Shown here: piece after piece, positions 37,227 through 46,457 of the stretch
How the letters are laid out: every line of letters starts with the position of its first letter
How positions within the stretch are numbered: position 1 is the stretch's first letter
DNA from: Palsa-504 sp963795795
GTDB lineage: Bacteria > Actinomycetota > Actinomycetes > Streptosporangiales > Streptosporangiaceae
Length of the DNA: 64,000 nucleotides
NCBI GenBank assembly: GCA_963795795.1
Contig: CAWCJS010000001.1
Span: forward strand, 124,001 to 188,000
Reading direction: 5' to 3'
The notes under the pieces: model-generated
What the model saw: the letters and a program-made list of their open reading frames with translations, nothing else
What the model was told of the DNA's origin: nothing
The model's database searches: none
Program-made: the position numbers and the translations under genes

Positions 37227-37703
37227 ATGGAATATCCGTGGGTGCTGGACTACGACCCGGCCAACTGCGCGATCGCCGCGGCCGTGGGGATCTTCGGGGA
37301 GCGGGCGAGCTTCCTGGTGCTGCGCGAGGCCTTCAACGGCGTGCGCCGCTTCGAGGACATGCAGCGGCGTACCGGAATGCCCCGGCAGGTGCTCAGTGAC
37401 CGCCTGGCCCGCCTGGTCAGCGAGGGCCTGCTCCGCAAGGTCCCCTACCAGCAAGCCGGCCAGCGCAGCCGGGACGAGTACCGGCTCACCAGCAAGGGCC
37501 TCGACCTGTACCCGGTGCTGGTCGCGCTGATGCAGTGGGGCGACCGGTACGAGGCCGGCCCGGACGGCCCGCCGGTCCTGCTCCGGCACCGCGACTGTGG
37601 GGAGCCAGTACAGCTCCAGCTGTCCTGCCGCGCCGGGCACATCCTGGAATCAGCCCGCGACGTCACCCCGGTGCCGGGCCCCGGCGCCCGCAAGATCGCC
37701 TGA
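37227..37703 (+). CDS. HxlR-family transcriptional regulator
   Basis: 158 residues. The winged helix-turn-helix has the N-terminal Cys (PANCAIAAAVGIFGERASFLVLREAF), GVRRFEDM, MPRQVLSDRLARLVSEGLL and DEYRLTSKGLDLYPVL, typical of HxlR. An extra C-terminal part of about 45 residues with three Cys/His residues (HRDCGEP, LSCRAGH) resembles a small metal-binding knuckle. It probably controls the divergent GNAT gene through the inverted repeat between them. Confidence 0.9.
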   Translation: MEYPWVLDYDPANCAIAAAVGIFGERASFLVLREAFNGVRRFEDMQRRTGMPRQVLSDRLARLVSEGLLRKVPYQQAGQRSRDEYRLTSKGLDLYPVLVALMQWGDRYEAGPDGPPVLLRHRDCGEPVQLQLSCRAGHILESARDVTPVPGPGARKIA

Positions 37704-37755
37704 AGCTGCGTGACACGCGCCAAGATCCTTGCGTAGCCGCTCGAGGCGTCCTGCG

Positions 37756-38456
37756 TCAGTGCGTGCTCGGGTACTGGCCGGCCGCCCCCGCCACGATCGG
37801 ATGGACTTCAAATCCCCAGCAGATCGGCGACACCGGGGCGGGAGGGGCAAGCGTGGCTGGCGCAGTTCGATCCGGGGCGGTGACCAGCAGCCGGACGCCC
37901 CCGTCACCGGCGCAGTCTGCGGGCGTGACCGAAGCGCTGCCATCTTGCGGAAAATGAAGCCACTCGATCAATGCCGAGGCTGCCACGCCGGGGGCCAGCT
38001 GCACTCGGCCGGCGAGGGCGCAGCATCACCGCCCATGTACCCGGCCATCGCGCGAACGGCGTTGTACACCCGACCGCCACGCAGCTGCACCGCCACATCG
38101 GGGTATCCCTGCACGAAGCACGACGCGCTGCCGGAGTTGGTGAACAACAGCACCAGCGAAGAATGGCCCGCGGCTGCCCCGGTCGCTCCGGTCGTGACCG
38201 TCAGGTCAGCAGCAGCGCACTCCTGCGGGGAGACAGCCGAACCAGATCCGGCGACACCGGTCGCATTACCGCTGCTCGCGCCGCTCGTGCCGGAAGCATC
38301 CGTTACAGACGGCGAACGCGGCGGCGCTGGCGCTGTGCCCGAAGCGGCGCAGCCCGTAGCCACCACAACCGCTGCCGTCGCAACGAGAACTTTGCCAAGA
38401 CCCAGCCCGGCCTTCCTCGTTCTCGCGCTCCATCCTGCAGGAATCCGCACACCCAT
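37756..38456 (-). pseudogene. DUF4232-type lipoprotein, one frameshift
   Basis: Secreted lipoprotein: basic start, hydrophobic helix and lipobox VATGCAAS (Cys at about residue 34). A Ser/Thr/Gly linker follows, then a DUF4232-like beta domain (CAAADLTVTTGA, LVLLFTNSGSASCFVQGYPDVAV). The frame changes near 38010; the other frame supplies VQLAPGVAASALIEW, the conserved C..C region and a C-terminal PIVAGAAGQYP to 37756. ATG 38456 is preceded by a GGGGG ribosome site. Function unknown. Confidence 0.75.
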
Positions 38457-38722
38457 CAGGAGCCCCCTCAGTCGACGTTCCAGTGGCTTAGCACCTTCAG
38501 GGACGCAGACCAGACCCGAACGGTTGGACCGCAGAGACCGGCCACCAATCACGTAGCGCGAGCACAAGCGGCACGTTGCTGATTCCCTGCCGAATTCGGG
38601 AGCACGTTTCCATTCAGTCCCGTCAGTAACATCGTTTGGCTGATAAAAAGCCGGGCTGACGGTGCTCGCCACGACCAGGGAATTATCCAGCCACGCCAGA
38701 ATCCGCGGTCAATAGGTCGCCG

Positions 38723-39505
38723 TTACAGGTCGGGGGCCATGGGCCGGGCGCGCTGGGCCCGGACCTGCTCAACGGAGGGCCGGAACGGGTAAATCAGCAG
38801 CTTGTGGTGCCCGAGGCGGTATACGTAGGCGAGGAACAGGTTGAGCTCGTTCAGCGCATCGGCCTCCAGCCGGCTGGCCAGCCGGGGCAGGTCGTTGTCG
38901 CTGTACTTGCGGACGTTCTGCGTCGACGGGTGCGTCTGGAGCGCCGCCCGCACCCGGGCCGGGTCGGCGCCCAGGTTGATCAGCCCGACCACGCCGATCT
39001 TGTGCGTGATGGAGGCCTGCCAGCGATCCAGGTCGGCGCGCACTCGGGCGTCCCTGAGCCGGCTGGCCACGTTGCTGTGGTAGTACGTGGCCGCGTCCGC
39101 GATCCACTCCGGCTTAGCCGACGCCGCCGCCAGCCTGGTATCGCACCAGTCCTGCATGTCGTCGCCCATCCGCTCGTACAGTCGGCTGAACGGGAGCGTG
39201 AGCAGGGCGGACACCGCCCTGGGGAGCATGTCCCGGTCGCGCTGCGGCGGTAGTCTGCTGAGCCGCAACCCGCCCGGCACGACGATCCCGGCGTAGGCGG
39301 CGCCGGCGTTGTGGCTGGCAGCGAGGATGAGCAAGCCCACGCCGGTCGACACGACGGCCGTGGCCACCACGATGAACCAGGCCCAGTACCGGGCGCGCGG
39401 CCCGAACGGGGGCCCGATCCCGCGGCACCGCACCCGCAGGAACGCGTACGCCACGATGAGCGACACGACGAAGGTCCCGGCACCAGCCGCCACCCAGTTA
39501 GGCAT
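38723..39505 (-). CDS. Membrane protein of unknown function
   Basis: About 260 residues. Two N-terminal transmembrane helices (WVAAGAGTFVVSLIVAYAFL and WFIVVATAVVSTGVGLLIL) are followed by a cytoplasmic helical domain rich in Arg, Asp and Leu, with a C-terminal RPSVEQVRAQRARP. No enzyme motif. ATG 39505 is preferred because GAGGGGG lies six bases upstream; ATG 39523 is also in frame. Confidence 0.65.
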   Translation of the reverse strand: MPNWVAAGAGTFVVSLIVAYAFLRVRCRGIGPPFGPRARYWAWFIVVATAVVSTGVGLLILAASHNAGAAYAGIVVPGGLRLSRLPPQRDRDMLPRAVSALLTLPFSRLYERMGDDMQDWCDTRLAAASAKPEWIADAATYYHSNVASRLRDARVRADLDRWQASITHKIGVVGLINLGADPARVRAALQTHPSTQNVRKYSDNDLPRLASRLEADALNELNLFLAYVYRLGHHKLLIYPFRPSVEQVRAQRARPMAPDL

Positions 39506-39778
39506 GCCAAGCCCCCTCGCCATTCGCCAGTGCCAGTACAGGCGGTGGCCGCCTGGAGAGGAATGTGGTGCAGGCGAATAGTTACCTATCTAGGCTTTAT
39601 TCTCTGCTCCGTCAATATGGGCAATGAAGCAATATTCCCAGTAGTCTCAGCAGCCTCATCCGGTGCGATTATGCCCACTAGTCGCAGCTCCGGACGTGCC
39701 TAGTCTTGCGGCGCGATCGGAGATAACATCTTCATCACGATCGGCTTCCGCGGGTTGTTCGGTCCCTGTCCCGGAGAG

Positions 39779-39834
39779 ACTTTAGGCCTAACTAAAACTT
39801 TAGGTAGAGCTATACGTTTAGCTAGACCTAAAGT
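39779..39834. promoter_or_regulatory. AT-rich operator cluster upstream of the XRE gene
   Basis: The octamer ACTTTAGG occurs at 39779 and 39797 and inverted (CCTAAAGT) at 39827. The last two form a large imperfect palindrome: ACTTTAGGT (39797-39805), AGCTA (39808-39812), TAGCT (39819-39823), ACCTAAAGT (39826-39834). It lies 64-119 bp upstream of the XRE start. The remaining 39506-39897 is non-coding and unusually AT-rich. Confidence 0.6.
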
Positions 39835-39897
39835 AAACTACAGCTACCACCACCGTCCGGGCGTAACAGGGTCTGGCGTTACCAAGTGGAGGCGCTC

Positions 39898-40275
39898 ATG
39901 GGCTACGGACTAGGCGTTTCGCCAGACCAGCGGGCCGCTGAGACCCAGATCGACGAAGAGCTGCTAGCCCTCGTCACGCAGTTGACTAACGAGATCAACT
40001 GGTACATGCGCGAGCGCGGCCTCACCCGCGCCGACCTGGCAGCCCGGATGGGCGTGTCGCCGGGGCGGGTCAGCCAGATCCTCGGCGGCGGGGAGAACCT
40101 CACGTTGCGGACGCTGGCCGCGCTGTCGACGGCGCTCGACGCGCGCTTCGACGTCGAGCTCAATGCCCTCAAGGCCGAGGATACCTACAGGTCCGGAGCC
40201 CCGCTGGCCACGAACCACCACGCGCTTTCGCGGGTCAGGCACCGCGAAAGCGGTGCCCCGCCGCCTTCGAGCTGA
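39898..40275 (+). CDS. XRE-family helix-turn-helix regulator
   Basis: 125 residues. An N-terminal helix (DEELLALVTQLTNEINWYMRERG) leads into a HTH_3 motif LTRADLAARMGVSPGRVSQILGGGENLTLRTLAALSTAL, then a short basic/His tail. It resembles HigA-like antitoxins, but no toxin gene is adjacent. ATG 39898 follows GGAGG by six bases. It probably binds the palindrome cluster upstream (inference). Confidence 0.85.
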   Translation: MGYGLGVSPDQRAAETQIDEELLALVTQLTNEINWYMRERGLTRADLAARMGVSPGRVSQILGGGENLTLRTLAALSTALDARFDVELNALKAEDTYRSGAPLATNHHALSRVRHRESGAPPPSS

Positions 40276-40282
40276 CTGAAGA

Positions 40283-41431
40283 TCAGTCCAGCTTGGCCAC
40301 GGCGTCGTTCAGCGCCCGGCCGTACTCGCCGCTGCGCTCGGAACCGACGACGCCCGCGCCCATCTTGTTCATCATGTACGAGAACGTCATGCGCCGGCCG
40401 ACGTCCATGACGATCATCGACCCGCCCCAGCCGCCCCAGAAGCAGATCTTCCCCTCCGGGATCTCCGGGAACGTGGCAGGCTGCGTCAGCCCGTAGCCGA
40501 TCCCCAGGCGCAGCGGAAGGCCGAGGACCAGGTCGACGCCGTTCTGCTGCTCACGGAAGATCAGGTCGACGGTCTCCGGACTGAGCAGGCGGACCCCGTC
40601 GACCTCGCCCCCGCGAGAGACGACCGACATGACCCGGGCCACCGACCGCGCGTTCCCGTGCCCGTTTGCCGCGCCGATGTCGGCGTTTCGCCAGGCGGGC
40701 GTGTTGGCCGTCTCGGCCATGACCAGCGGTCCGGTCAGCGTCTTGACGGTGATGCTGTCCGGGCCGAGCGCCTCCACGTCGAACGGCAGCGGCGGCGGCG
40801 GGACGACATCCGCGATCCGGCCCCAGTCGCTTTCGGCGGCACCGATCTGGAAATCGGCGCCGAGCGGCCCGGCGATCTCCTCGGCCACGAACTGCTTGAG
40901 CGTCTTGCCGCTGATCCGCCGCACGATCTCGCCGACGAGGTGACCGTAGTTCAGGGCGTGGTAGCCCGAGGCCGTGCCGGGCTCCCACCACGGCGCCTGG
41001 GCCGCGAACCGGGAGGTCGACCGCTCCCAGTCGTACAGATCTTCCGCGACGGCGGGCTGGTCGAGCCCGGAAACCCCGGAGGCATACGACATGACGTGAC
41101 GGACCAGGACGCCCTCCTTGCCGTTGGCGGCGAACTCGGGCCAGTACCTCGCGACCGGGGCGTCAACGTCCAATTCGCCCCGGTCGACCAGGATCAGGGC
41201 GGCCAGGCTGGTGATCGTCTTGGTCGTTGACCAGACGTTGGTGATCGTGTCGTGCGTCCACGGGACCGTCCGGTCCTGGTCGCGGAAGCCGCCCCAGATG
41301 TCGATGAGGATGTCCCCGTCGAGGTCCAGGACGATCGACGCGCCGAGTTCCTCGCCCGCGTCCAGGTTGCGGGCCAGCGCATCCCGCACCGGCTCGAACC
41401 GCTCGTCACACCTGCCGTCAATCTCGGCCAT
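40283..41431 (-). CDS. Serine hydrolase, class C beta-lactamase fold
   Basis: 382 residues, cytoplasmic (no signal peptide). Catalytic SxxK is STTK in NVWSTTKT (about residue 68), the tyrosine motif is YHALNYG and the GGWGG stretch stands at the KTG/HxG position. It belongs to the EstB/lactone-esterase-like group rather than true beta-lactamases. It is located downstream of the XRE gene in convergent orientation. Confidence 0.87.
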   Translation of the reverse strand: MAEIDGRCDERFEPVRDALARNLDAGEELGASIVLDLDGDILIDIWGGFRDQDRTVPWTHDTITNVWSTTKTITSLAALILVDRGELDVDAPVARYWPEFAANGKEGVLVRHVMSYASGVSGLDQPAVAEDLYDWERSTSRFAAQAPWWEPGTASGYHALNYGHLVGEIVRRISGKTLKQFVAEEIAGPLGADFQIGAAESDWGRIADVVPPPPLPFDVEALGPDSITVKTLTGPLVMAETANTPAWRNADIGAANGHGNARSVARVMSVVSRGGEVDGVRLLSPETVDLIFREQQNGVDLVLGLPLRLGIGYGLTQPATFPEIPEGKICFWGGWGGSMIVMDVGRRMTFSYMMNKMGAGVVGSERSGEYGRALNDAVAKLD

Positions 41432-41473
41432 CGCCGTCGTCTCCTCGCCGTCGCAGGGTCGGTGCTCGCTGGG

Positions 41474-42940
41474 TCAGACGCCCGGGAGTGAGCCTGACGG
41501 TAGCAGTCGTACCGCCGTGTCCGGAATGCCGGCTAATGCGGGCCCCGCCCGCTCCGGTCGGCCGGACGGGTCGTAGGCGGGCGCGTGCCTACGCCAGCCG
41601 CGGGCGCGCTCGAGCTGGGCGGCCACCGCGAGCAGCACCGATTCGCCGCCCGGGGCGGCCACGAGCTGCACGGAGCCGGGCAGTCCCGCGCGGCCGGGCG
41701 GAGCGGGCACGCTGACGGCCGGGAAGCCAGCCATGCTCCACACTCCGGTCATCGGGGCGAACCTCAGCGAGGTGACCACGCTGTGCAGCCACGATCGCTC
41801 GCCCCAACGCCGGGCCGGGGGGCACGGGAGCGCCAGCGACGGCATGATGAGCACGTCGTGCCGGTCGAAGAACGGCTTGAGCGCGGCCCGGAGCCGGTCG
41901 CGGTCGCCCGGGCGAGGCGGCCGTACCCGGTCCGTCAGCCTGCCCGCGCGGACGTGACCCCTGGTGCGCCGCTCGAGCCCTGAGCCGGTCAGCAGCACCG
42001 CGTCGCGGGCCGGGGCCGCGAACCAGGTGCCGATCATCACGGGCGTCGCCCAGAGCGGATAGGGCGGATCGTCGTTCTCGACGGTGTGACCGAGGCCCGC
42101 CAGCAGCTCCGCGTCCCGTCGGACCGGCGCCGTGCAGGCCCGGTGCACGATGATGCCGGGCCCGGGAGGCTTCACCGAGACGGCCATGCGCAGCCCAGTC
42201 CGCTCGGTCAGGTCGAACCTGGCGCCTGCCATCGTCTCCAGCATCAGGGCGGCGTCGGCGACCGTGGTGGCCAGCGGCCCGTTCTCCAGCAGGCCGCCCC
42301 AGCTGTCGGTCCCGACCTGCGCGGGTACCACGCCCGCACCGGGCTTGATGCCGAACAGCCCGCAGGCCGCCGCCGGGATGCGGACCGAGCCGAGCCCGTC
42401 GGTGCCGTGCGCGACCGGGACCATTCCCGCCGCCACGGCCGCCGCCGACCCTCCGGACGACCCGCCCGGGGTACGGCGCCGGTCCCACGGGTTGCGGGCG
42501 ATCCCGAACGTGCTGTCGGTAAACGGGTAGATCGACAGCTCCGGCAGGTTGGTGAGCCCGACCACCACTGCACCCGCCTCGCGCAGGCGCGCCACCACCG
42601 GGTGATCCTTGTCCTGCGCGACGCCGGGTGCGGCGGCGCTGCCGAACCGCATCGGTTCCCCGGCGACGGGCACGCTGTCCTTGACCGCCACGGGGACGCC
42701 CGCCAGCGGCAGGTCCGCGCGGTCCGCCCGCGCGTCGACCTCGGCGGCCTCCCGGATGGCCTCCGCCGACCTGACCCGCACGAACGCGCCCAGCTCCGGG
42801 TTGAGCTCCGCGATCCTGTCGAGGTGCCCGGTGACCACCTCGGTCGCGGTGACCTGGCCCGACCTGACCGCCGCCGCGATCTGTGTGGCGGGACGACCCA
42901 CCCATTCAGCCATCTCCACATCATCGTCCCGGGCCCGCAC
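41474..42940 (-). CDS. Amidase (amidase-signature family)
   Basis: 488 residues. The Ser-cisSer-Lys triad is visible: Lys in VAVKDSVPVAG (about 87), cis-Ser/Ser in GGSSGGSAAAVAAGM (about 157-171). Substrate cannot be predicted; relatives hydrolyse aliphatic amides, or act like GatA. The start is uncertain: GTG 42940 is overlapped by GGGAGG, while ATG 42913 lies just after GTGGAG. It follows the membrane protein gene upstream by 14 bp on the same strand and is probably co-transcribed with it. Confidence 0.88.
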   Translation of the reverse strand: MRARDDDVEMAEWVGRPATQIAAAVRSGQVTATEVVTGHLDRIAELNPELGAFVRVRSAEAIREAAEVDARADRADLPLAGVPVAVKDSVPVAGEPMRFGSAAAPGVAQDKDHPVVARLREAGAVVVGLTNLPELSIYPFTDSTFGIARNPWDRRRTPGGSSGGSAAAVAAGMVPVAHGTDGLGSVRIPAAACGLFGIKPGAGVVPAQVGTDSWGGLLENGPLATTVADAALMLETMAGARFDLTERTGLRMAVSVKPPGPGIIVHRACTAPVRRDAELLAGLGHTVENDDPPYPLWATPVMIGTWFAAPARDAVLLTGSGLERRTRGHVRAGRLTDRVRPPRPGDRDRLRAALKPFFDRHDVLIMPSLALPCPPARRWGERSWLHSVVTSLRFAPMTGVWSMAGFPAVSVPAPPGRAGLPGSVQLVAAPGGESVLLAVAAQLERARGWRRHAPAYDPSGRPERAGPALAGIPDTAVRLLPSGSLPGV

Positions 42941-42954
42941 CTCCCGCCAGGGGC

Positions 42955-43593
42955 CTACGGGAGGATGCTGCTGCTACCGCCCCAGGTGCCCGACAGGTGA
43001 TAGGTCAGGAACGCGAGGACCAGGCCGCCAGCCAGGGACCCGGCCAGCAGCAGCCAGCGCGTCGCGCTGGCCGCGAGCACGTGACGGGCGCGGTCGGCTG
43101 ACCGGCTCGACAGAATGCGTGGCAGCTTCGGGAGGTAGGAAGCCAGGTGGATGATGATCACGACCACCCAGGCCAGGAAAGACAGGCGGTGGAGCGAGTG
43201 CCAGGGCCCGTTGCCCTGACCGAATACGACCATCGCGACGCCGCTGCCGAGGACCGCCACCGTGAGCAGGATGACGAACGGGCCGGTTACGCGCTGCAGC
43301 AGCCCGGGCGGCCCCCTGCGCACGTAGGGCGCCGAGCCGGTGTAGTACCGGGTGAACCGCCACAGCGTGGAGGCGATCTTCAGGCTGACCGGACCGATCA
43401 GCAACATGCCCAGGAAGACGTGCAGGGTCAGCAGCTTCCCTAGGCTGAGCAGGGTCAGGCACTCCGCGATGAACAGCACGAGCAGGATCGCCCCGGTCAT
43501 GGCGGTCAGGCGCTGGTTCCCCCGCGGGTCGGGCTGCGTGCGGTCCGATTCATGGCGGCCCGCTCGCAGCCTCTCCCGTTGCCCCGTATTCAC
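42955..43593 (-). CDS. Four-to-five-helix membrane protein with conserved histidines (possible b-type cytochrome)
   Basis: 212 residues. Hydrophobic helices at about 31-50, 55-75, 105-125, 138-155 and 180-200. His residues in LHVFLGML, WHSLHRLSF and VIIIHLASY sit at helix positions suited to haem b ligation, as in cytochrome b561-like proteins. No redox partner gene is adjacent. It is divergent from the aldolase gene. Confidence 0.6.
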   Translation of the reverse strand: MNTGQRERLRAGRHESDRTQPDPRGNQRLTAMTGAILLVLFIAECLTLLSLGKLLTLHVFLGMLLIGPVSLKIASTLWRFTRYYTGSAPYVRRGPPGLLQRVTGPFVILLTVAVLGSGVAMVVFGQGNGPWHSLHRLSFLAWVVVIIIHLASYLPKLPRILSSRSADRARHVLAASATRWLLLAGSLAGGLVLAFLTYHLSGTWGGSSSILP

Positions 43594-43649
43594 AAAGTCG
43601 ACGCTAGGCCCTTCCGGCCGGCGCCGACATGGGGACTACCGGTGTCTTG

Positions 43650-43678
43650 ACGGTGTATCTAGCTACACCTTTCACCGT
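43650..43678. promoter_or_regulatory. Nested inverted repeat in divergent spacer
   Basis: GGTGTA-TCTAGC-TACACC (43652-43669) is enclosed by ACGGTG/CACCGT (43650-43655 and 43673-43678). It lies in the 185-bp gap between the divergent membrane-protein and aldolase genes. Candidate operator. Confidence 0.4.
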
Positions 43679-43778
43679 TTGCCGAGGTCACGGCAGACAC
43701 AACCGAGCCCTGGGTGGCCCCGCGGGGGGCTGGCGGGTTACCATCGCCCCGAACGCGTGACCTGGGAGGGGATTCGTC

Positions 43779-44447
43779 ATGGACAAGGATCTGGCCGGGC
43801 AGGTCGTAGACATCGCCCGGCGCGTGGTGGCCAGCGGAGCGATCTCGGCTAACGGGCACGGCAACGTCAGCGTCAGGGTGCCCGGCGCGGAGGAGATGTA
43901 CTTCACCGCGGGTCCCTCGCTGCGCGACCACCCCGCCTCGGCGGTCGCGCGGGTGGGCCTGGACGGGACCCTGCTGGAGGGCGACCTACCGCCCATCCAG
44001 GGCGCCGTGGTGGCCATGCATACGGCCATGTACGCCGATGACCCCGACGTCGGCTGCGTGCTCCATACCCACTCGCCCTACGCGACGGCGTACGCGGTCG
44101 CCCGCCGCCCGATCGGCTGCTGGATCGAGGCCCTGGCCATGTTCGGGCTGCCGGACGGCGTGCCCGTGGCCGGATACGGGCCCCGTGGATCCGCCGAAGC
44201 CGTGGCGAACATCCGGGCCGCCGTGATCCCCGGCGTCCCCGCCGTGCTGCTGGCCAATCACGGCGTGCTGGTCTTCCACCGCACCCCGGACCTGGCCATC
44301 CTGGTCGGCGGCGTGGTCGAGGAGGCCGCGCAGGCGGGCATCAACACCGCCGGGATCGGCGGCCCCGTGGAGATCGCCGAGGACTTGCGGGCCGCGGCGC
44401 TGCAGCGCGCGATGACCTTCGACCGCCGCGGCACGGTGCACGCGTAG
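43779..44447 (+). CDS. Class II aldolase/adducin family protein
   Basis: 222 residues, zinc-dependent aldolase fold. NGHGNVSVRVPG is the N-terminal phosphate loop region, HTHSPYA and NHG (LLANHGVLVF) carry zinc-binding His residues, and a Glu sits in the catalytic region. Homologues act on fuculose-phosphate, ribulose-phosphate or related compounds. ATG 43779 follows GGAGGGG. It converges on the aminotransferase gene 13 bp away. Confidence 0.88.
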   Translation: MDKDLAGQVVDIARRVVASGAISANGHGNVSVRVPGAEEMYFTAGPSLRDHPASAVARVGLDGTLLEGDLPPIQGAVVAMHTAMYADDPDVGCVLHTHSPYATAYAVARRPIGCWIEALAMFGLPDGVPVAGYGPRGSAEAVANIRAAVIPGVPAVLLANHGVLVFHRTPDLAILVGGVVEEAAQAGINTAGIGGPVEIAEDLRAAALQRAMTFDRRGTVHA

Positions 44448-44460
44448 CGCGCCCGGGTCT

Positions 44461-45399
44461 TTAGTCCGGCTCGTCGTAGCGGACCGGCGTGGAGTACCGC
44501 GGGTCCTCGTGACTGGCCCAGTACCGCTCCTTGAGCTGCAGCGTCATCGGCCCGGGCAGGCCCGTTCCCACCGGCGTCCCGTCGATGACGGTCACCGGCA
44601 TGATCCCGCCTGCCGTGGACGTGACCAGTACCTCGGCCGCCCGGCGCAGGTCGTCGGCGCTCAGCCGGGCCTCGTCCGCTTCCTGCCCCGCCTCGCGGGC
44701 CAATTCGATGACCGAACGCCGTGTGATCCCCTGCAACGTGCCGCTGCGCGGCGTGAGCCACCTCCCGTCCACGTAGGCGAACACGTTGTACCCGGGTCCC
44801 TCGGTGATCGCCCCGGACAGATCCCGGAGCACGACGAGGTCAGCCTGATGGTCATACGCGTCCAGCAGGGCCAGATCCATGTCCAGCCAGTGGTAGTTCT
44901 TAACCGACGGGTCCACGCTCTGCGGCGGGATGCGCGTGACCTCGCTGATCCGCATGCTCGCCCCGGTCGCCTGCCGCTCCGGGCTGCTGATCCAGATGAA
45001 CGGGACGGCGTAGCAGTAGAACGAGTTCCGGGCGGTGCGCAAGTCCCGGCTGCCGGCCGCGAGGCGGCCGCGCGTGCAGGTCATCGAGACGTACGCGTCG
45101 CGGAGCCCCGCGTGGCGGACGCACCCGTGCACGATGTCCTCGATTCCTGCGCGGTCATGCCCCGGGTCAAGCCGCAGCCGGGCCACGCTCGCGCCGAATC
45201 GGTCCAGGTGAGCGTCCAGCCGGTAGAACCGCCCGCGCCATACGTGGACCACGTCGTACGTGGTGTCCGACCGGGTGACGCCCAGGTCGAGCACCGAGAT
45301 CCTCGCCTCCTCGATCGGGCAGTACCGCCCGTCGATCCAGGCCGCTCCATCCGGCCAGGGCGGCCGCACCGCATCGGCACCCGCGCCCGCTCCGCTCAC
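44461..45399 (-). CDS. Class IV PLP-dependent aminotransferase
   Basis: 312 residues, related to D-amino-acid/branched-chain aminotransferases. PLP lysine in SVKNYHWLDMDLAL, ITEGPGYNVFA loop, TLQGITRRSVIELA and the C-terminal TSTAGGIMPVTVIDG match the fold. GTG 45399 is chosen because AGGAGG lies six bases upstream; extension further upstream would add a poorly conserved Cys-rich stretch. It shares the divergent 167-bp spacer with the first VOC gene. Confidence 0.88.
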   Translation of the reverse strand: MSGAGAGADAVRPPWPDGAAWIDGRYCPIEEARISVLDLGVTRSDTTYDVVHVWRGRFYRLDAHLDRFGASVARLRLDPGHDRAGIEDIVHGCVRHAGLRDAYVSMTCTRGRLAAGSRDLRTARNSFYCYAVPFIWISSPERQATGASMRISEVTRIPPQSVDPSVKNYHWLDMDLALLDAYDHQADLVVLRDLSGAITEGPGYNVFAYVDGRWLTPRSGTLQGITRRSVIELAREAGQEADEARLSADDLRRAAEVLVTSTAGGIMPVTVIDGTPVGTGLPGPMTLQLKERYWASHEDPRYSTPVRYDEPD

Positions 45400-45566
45400 C
45401 CAGACCTCCTGTGTCACTTTCGTCTGGCCACAATCGACGATATCGGGCCAACCGCCGCGCGAACAGCGGCGGGCAAACCGGGCTACATCTCCGCATCTGT
45501 CTGGGATGCTCATCCCAACGGACACACGGCGCGGGCGGCGGCGCCTCGCGCGGGAAGGACGGCACG

Positions 45567-46004
45567 ATGCCCGGGCAGATTCCGGCCGGCGATATCCACC
45601 ATCTACGGCTCACGGTGACCGACTTGCAGCGGAGCCGCGAGTTCTATACCAGCGTGCTCGGCTTCCAGGTCGCGGTGGAGTCCCCGCCGGACGACGACCC
45701 GTCCGCGGCCGACGTGTACCCCATCTTGTGGGGCGGCGTGGTCATGATCCGCGGGAACCTGCTGATGGGGCTGCGGCCGCTGGCGCCCGCGGATGACCGT
45801 TTCGAGCCGGACCGGGTGGGCCTTGACCACCTCAGCTTCGGCGTGCCCAGCCACGATGATCTGGAGGAGGCGGTACGCCTGTTCGACGAGCGCGGGGTGG
45901 TGCACGGCGCGATCACCCGGCTGGGGTCGTTCGGCATCGACGTGCTGGCCTTCGAGGACCCGGATGGCATCCAGTTGGAGCTGACCGCGCCGGTGGCCGA
46001 CTGA
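45567..46004 (+). CDS. VOC-family (glyoxalase/dioxygenase fold) protein
   Basis: 145 residues, two beta-alpha-beta-beta-beta modules. The metal-binding pattern is IHHLRLTVTDLQRSREFYTSVLGF, LDHLSFGV and DPDGIQLEL (His...His/Glu). It may be a glyoxalase-, dioxygenase- or resistance-type protein; the substrate is unknown. ATG 45567 is preceded by GGGAAGGA. Confidence 0.85.
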   Translation: MPGQIPAGDIHHLRLTVTDLQRSREFYTSVLGFQVAVESPPDDDPSAADVYPILWGGVVMIRGNLLMGLRPLAPADDRFEPDRVGLDHLSFGVPSHDDLEEAVRLFDERGVVHGAITRLGSFGIDVLAFEDPDGIQLELTAPVAD

Positions 46005-46039
46005 CCTGCCCGACTGACCTGCCCCGACTGACCTGCCCG
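45998..46039. repeat. Three tandem copies of a 13-14-bp unit
   Basis: CGACTGACCTGCCC repeated three times, spanning the end of the first VOC gene and the spacer. It is probably a slippage-prone tract. Confidence 0.65.
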
Positions 46040-46073
46040 GCTGGCGCGGCAGGAGGCCGGGGAGAATCGGGGT

Positions 46074-46457
46074 GTGAGCGTACAGCTGAACCACACCATC
46101 GTCTCCTGCCGCGACCAGCTGCGATCGGCCTCGTTCCTCAGCGAGATTCTCGGCCTGCCACCCGCGTCCCGCTTCGGCCCGTTCCTCGTGGTCGAGGCGG
46201 ACAACGGTGTCTCGCTGGATTTCGCCGAGACCAGCGGGCCGATCACGGCGCAGCACTACGCGTTCCTGGTCGGGGAGGAGGAGTTCGACGCCGCCTTCGC
46301 CCGCATCCGCGGACGTGACGTCCCGTACTGGGCCGATCCCCGTCGGACCCAGCCCGGGTCGATCAATACCCGTGACGGCGGCCGCGGCCTGTACTTCGAG
46401 GACCCGGACGGTCATGTGCTCGAGATCCTCACCAGGCCCTACGGCAGCGGCACTTAA
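46074..46457 (+). CDS. VOC-family protein
   Basis: 127 residues. QLNHTIVSCRDQLRSASFLSEILGLP, HYAFLVGEEEFDAAF and RGLYFEDPDGHVLEILT mark a single VOC domain with metal ligands His, His and Glu. It is close behind the first VOC gene and probably in the same transcript. GTG 46074 start. Confidence 0.85.
   Translation: MSVQLNHTIVSCRDQLRSASFLSEILGLPPASRFGPFLVVEADNGVSLDFAETSGPITAQHYAFLVGEEEFDAAFARIRGRDVPYWADPRRTQPGSINTRDGGRGLYFEDPDGHVLEILTRPYGSGT

Noticed and set aside
39898..41431. XRE gene plus serine hydrolase considered as a toxin-antitoxin pair
   Set aside because: Genes are convergent and the neighbour is a 382-residue hydrolase with intact SxxK; no toxin fold seen.
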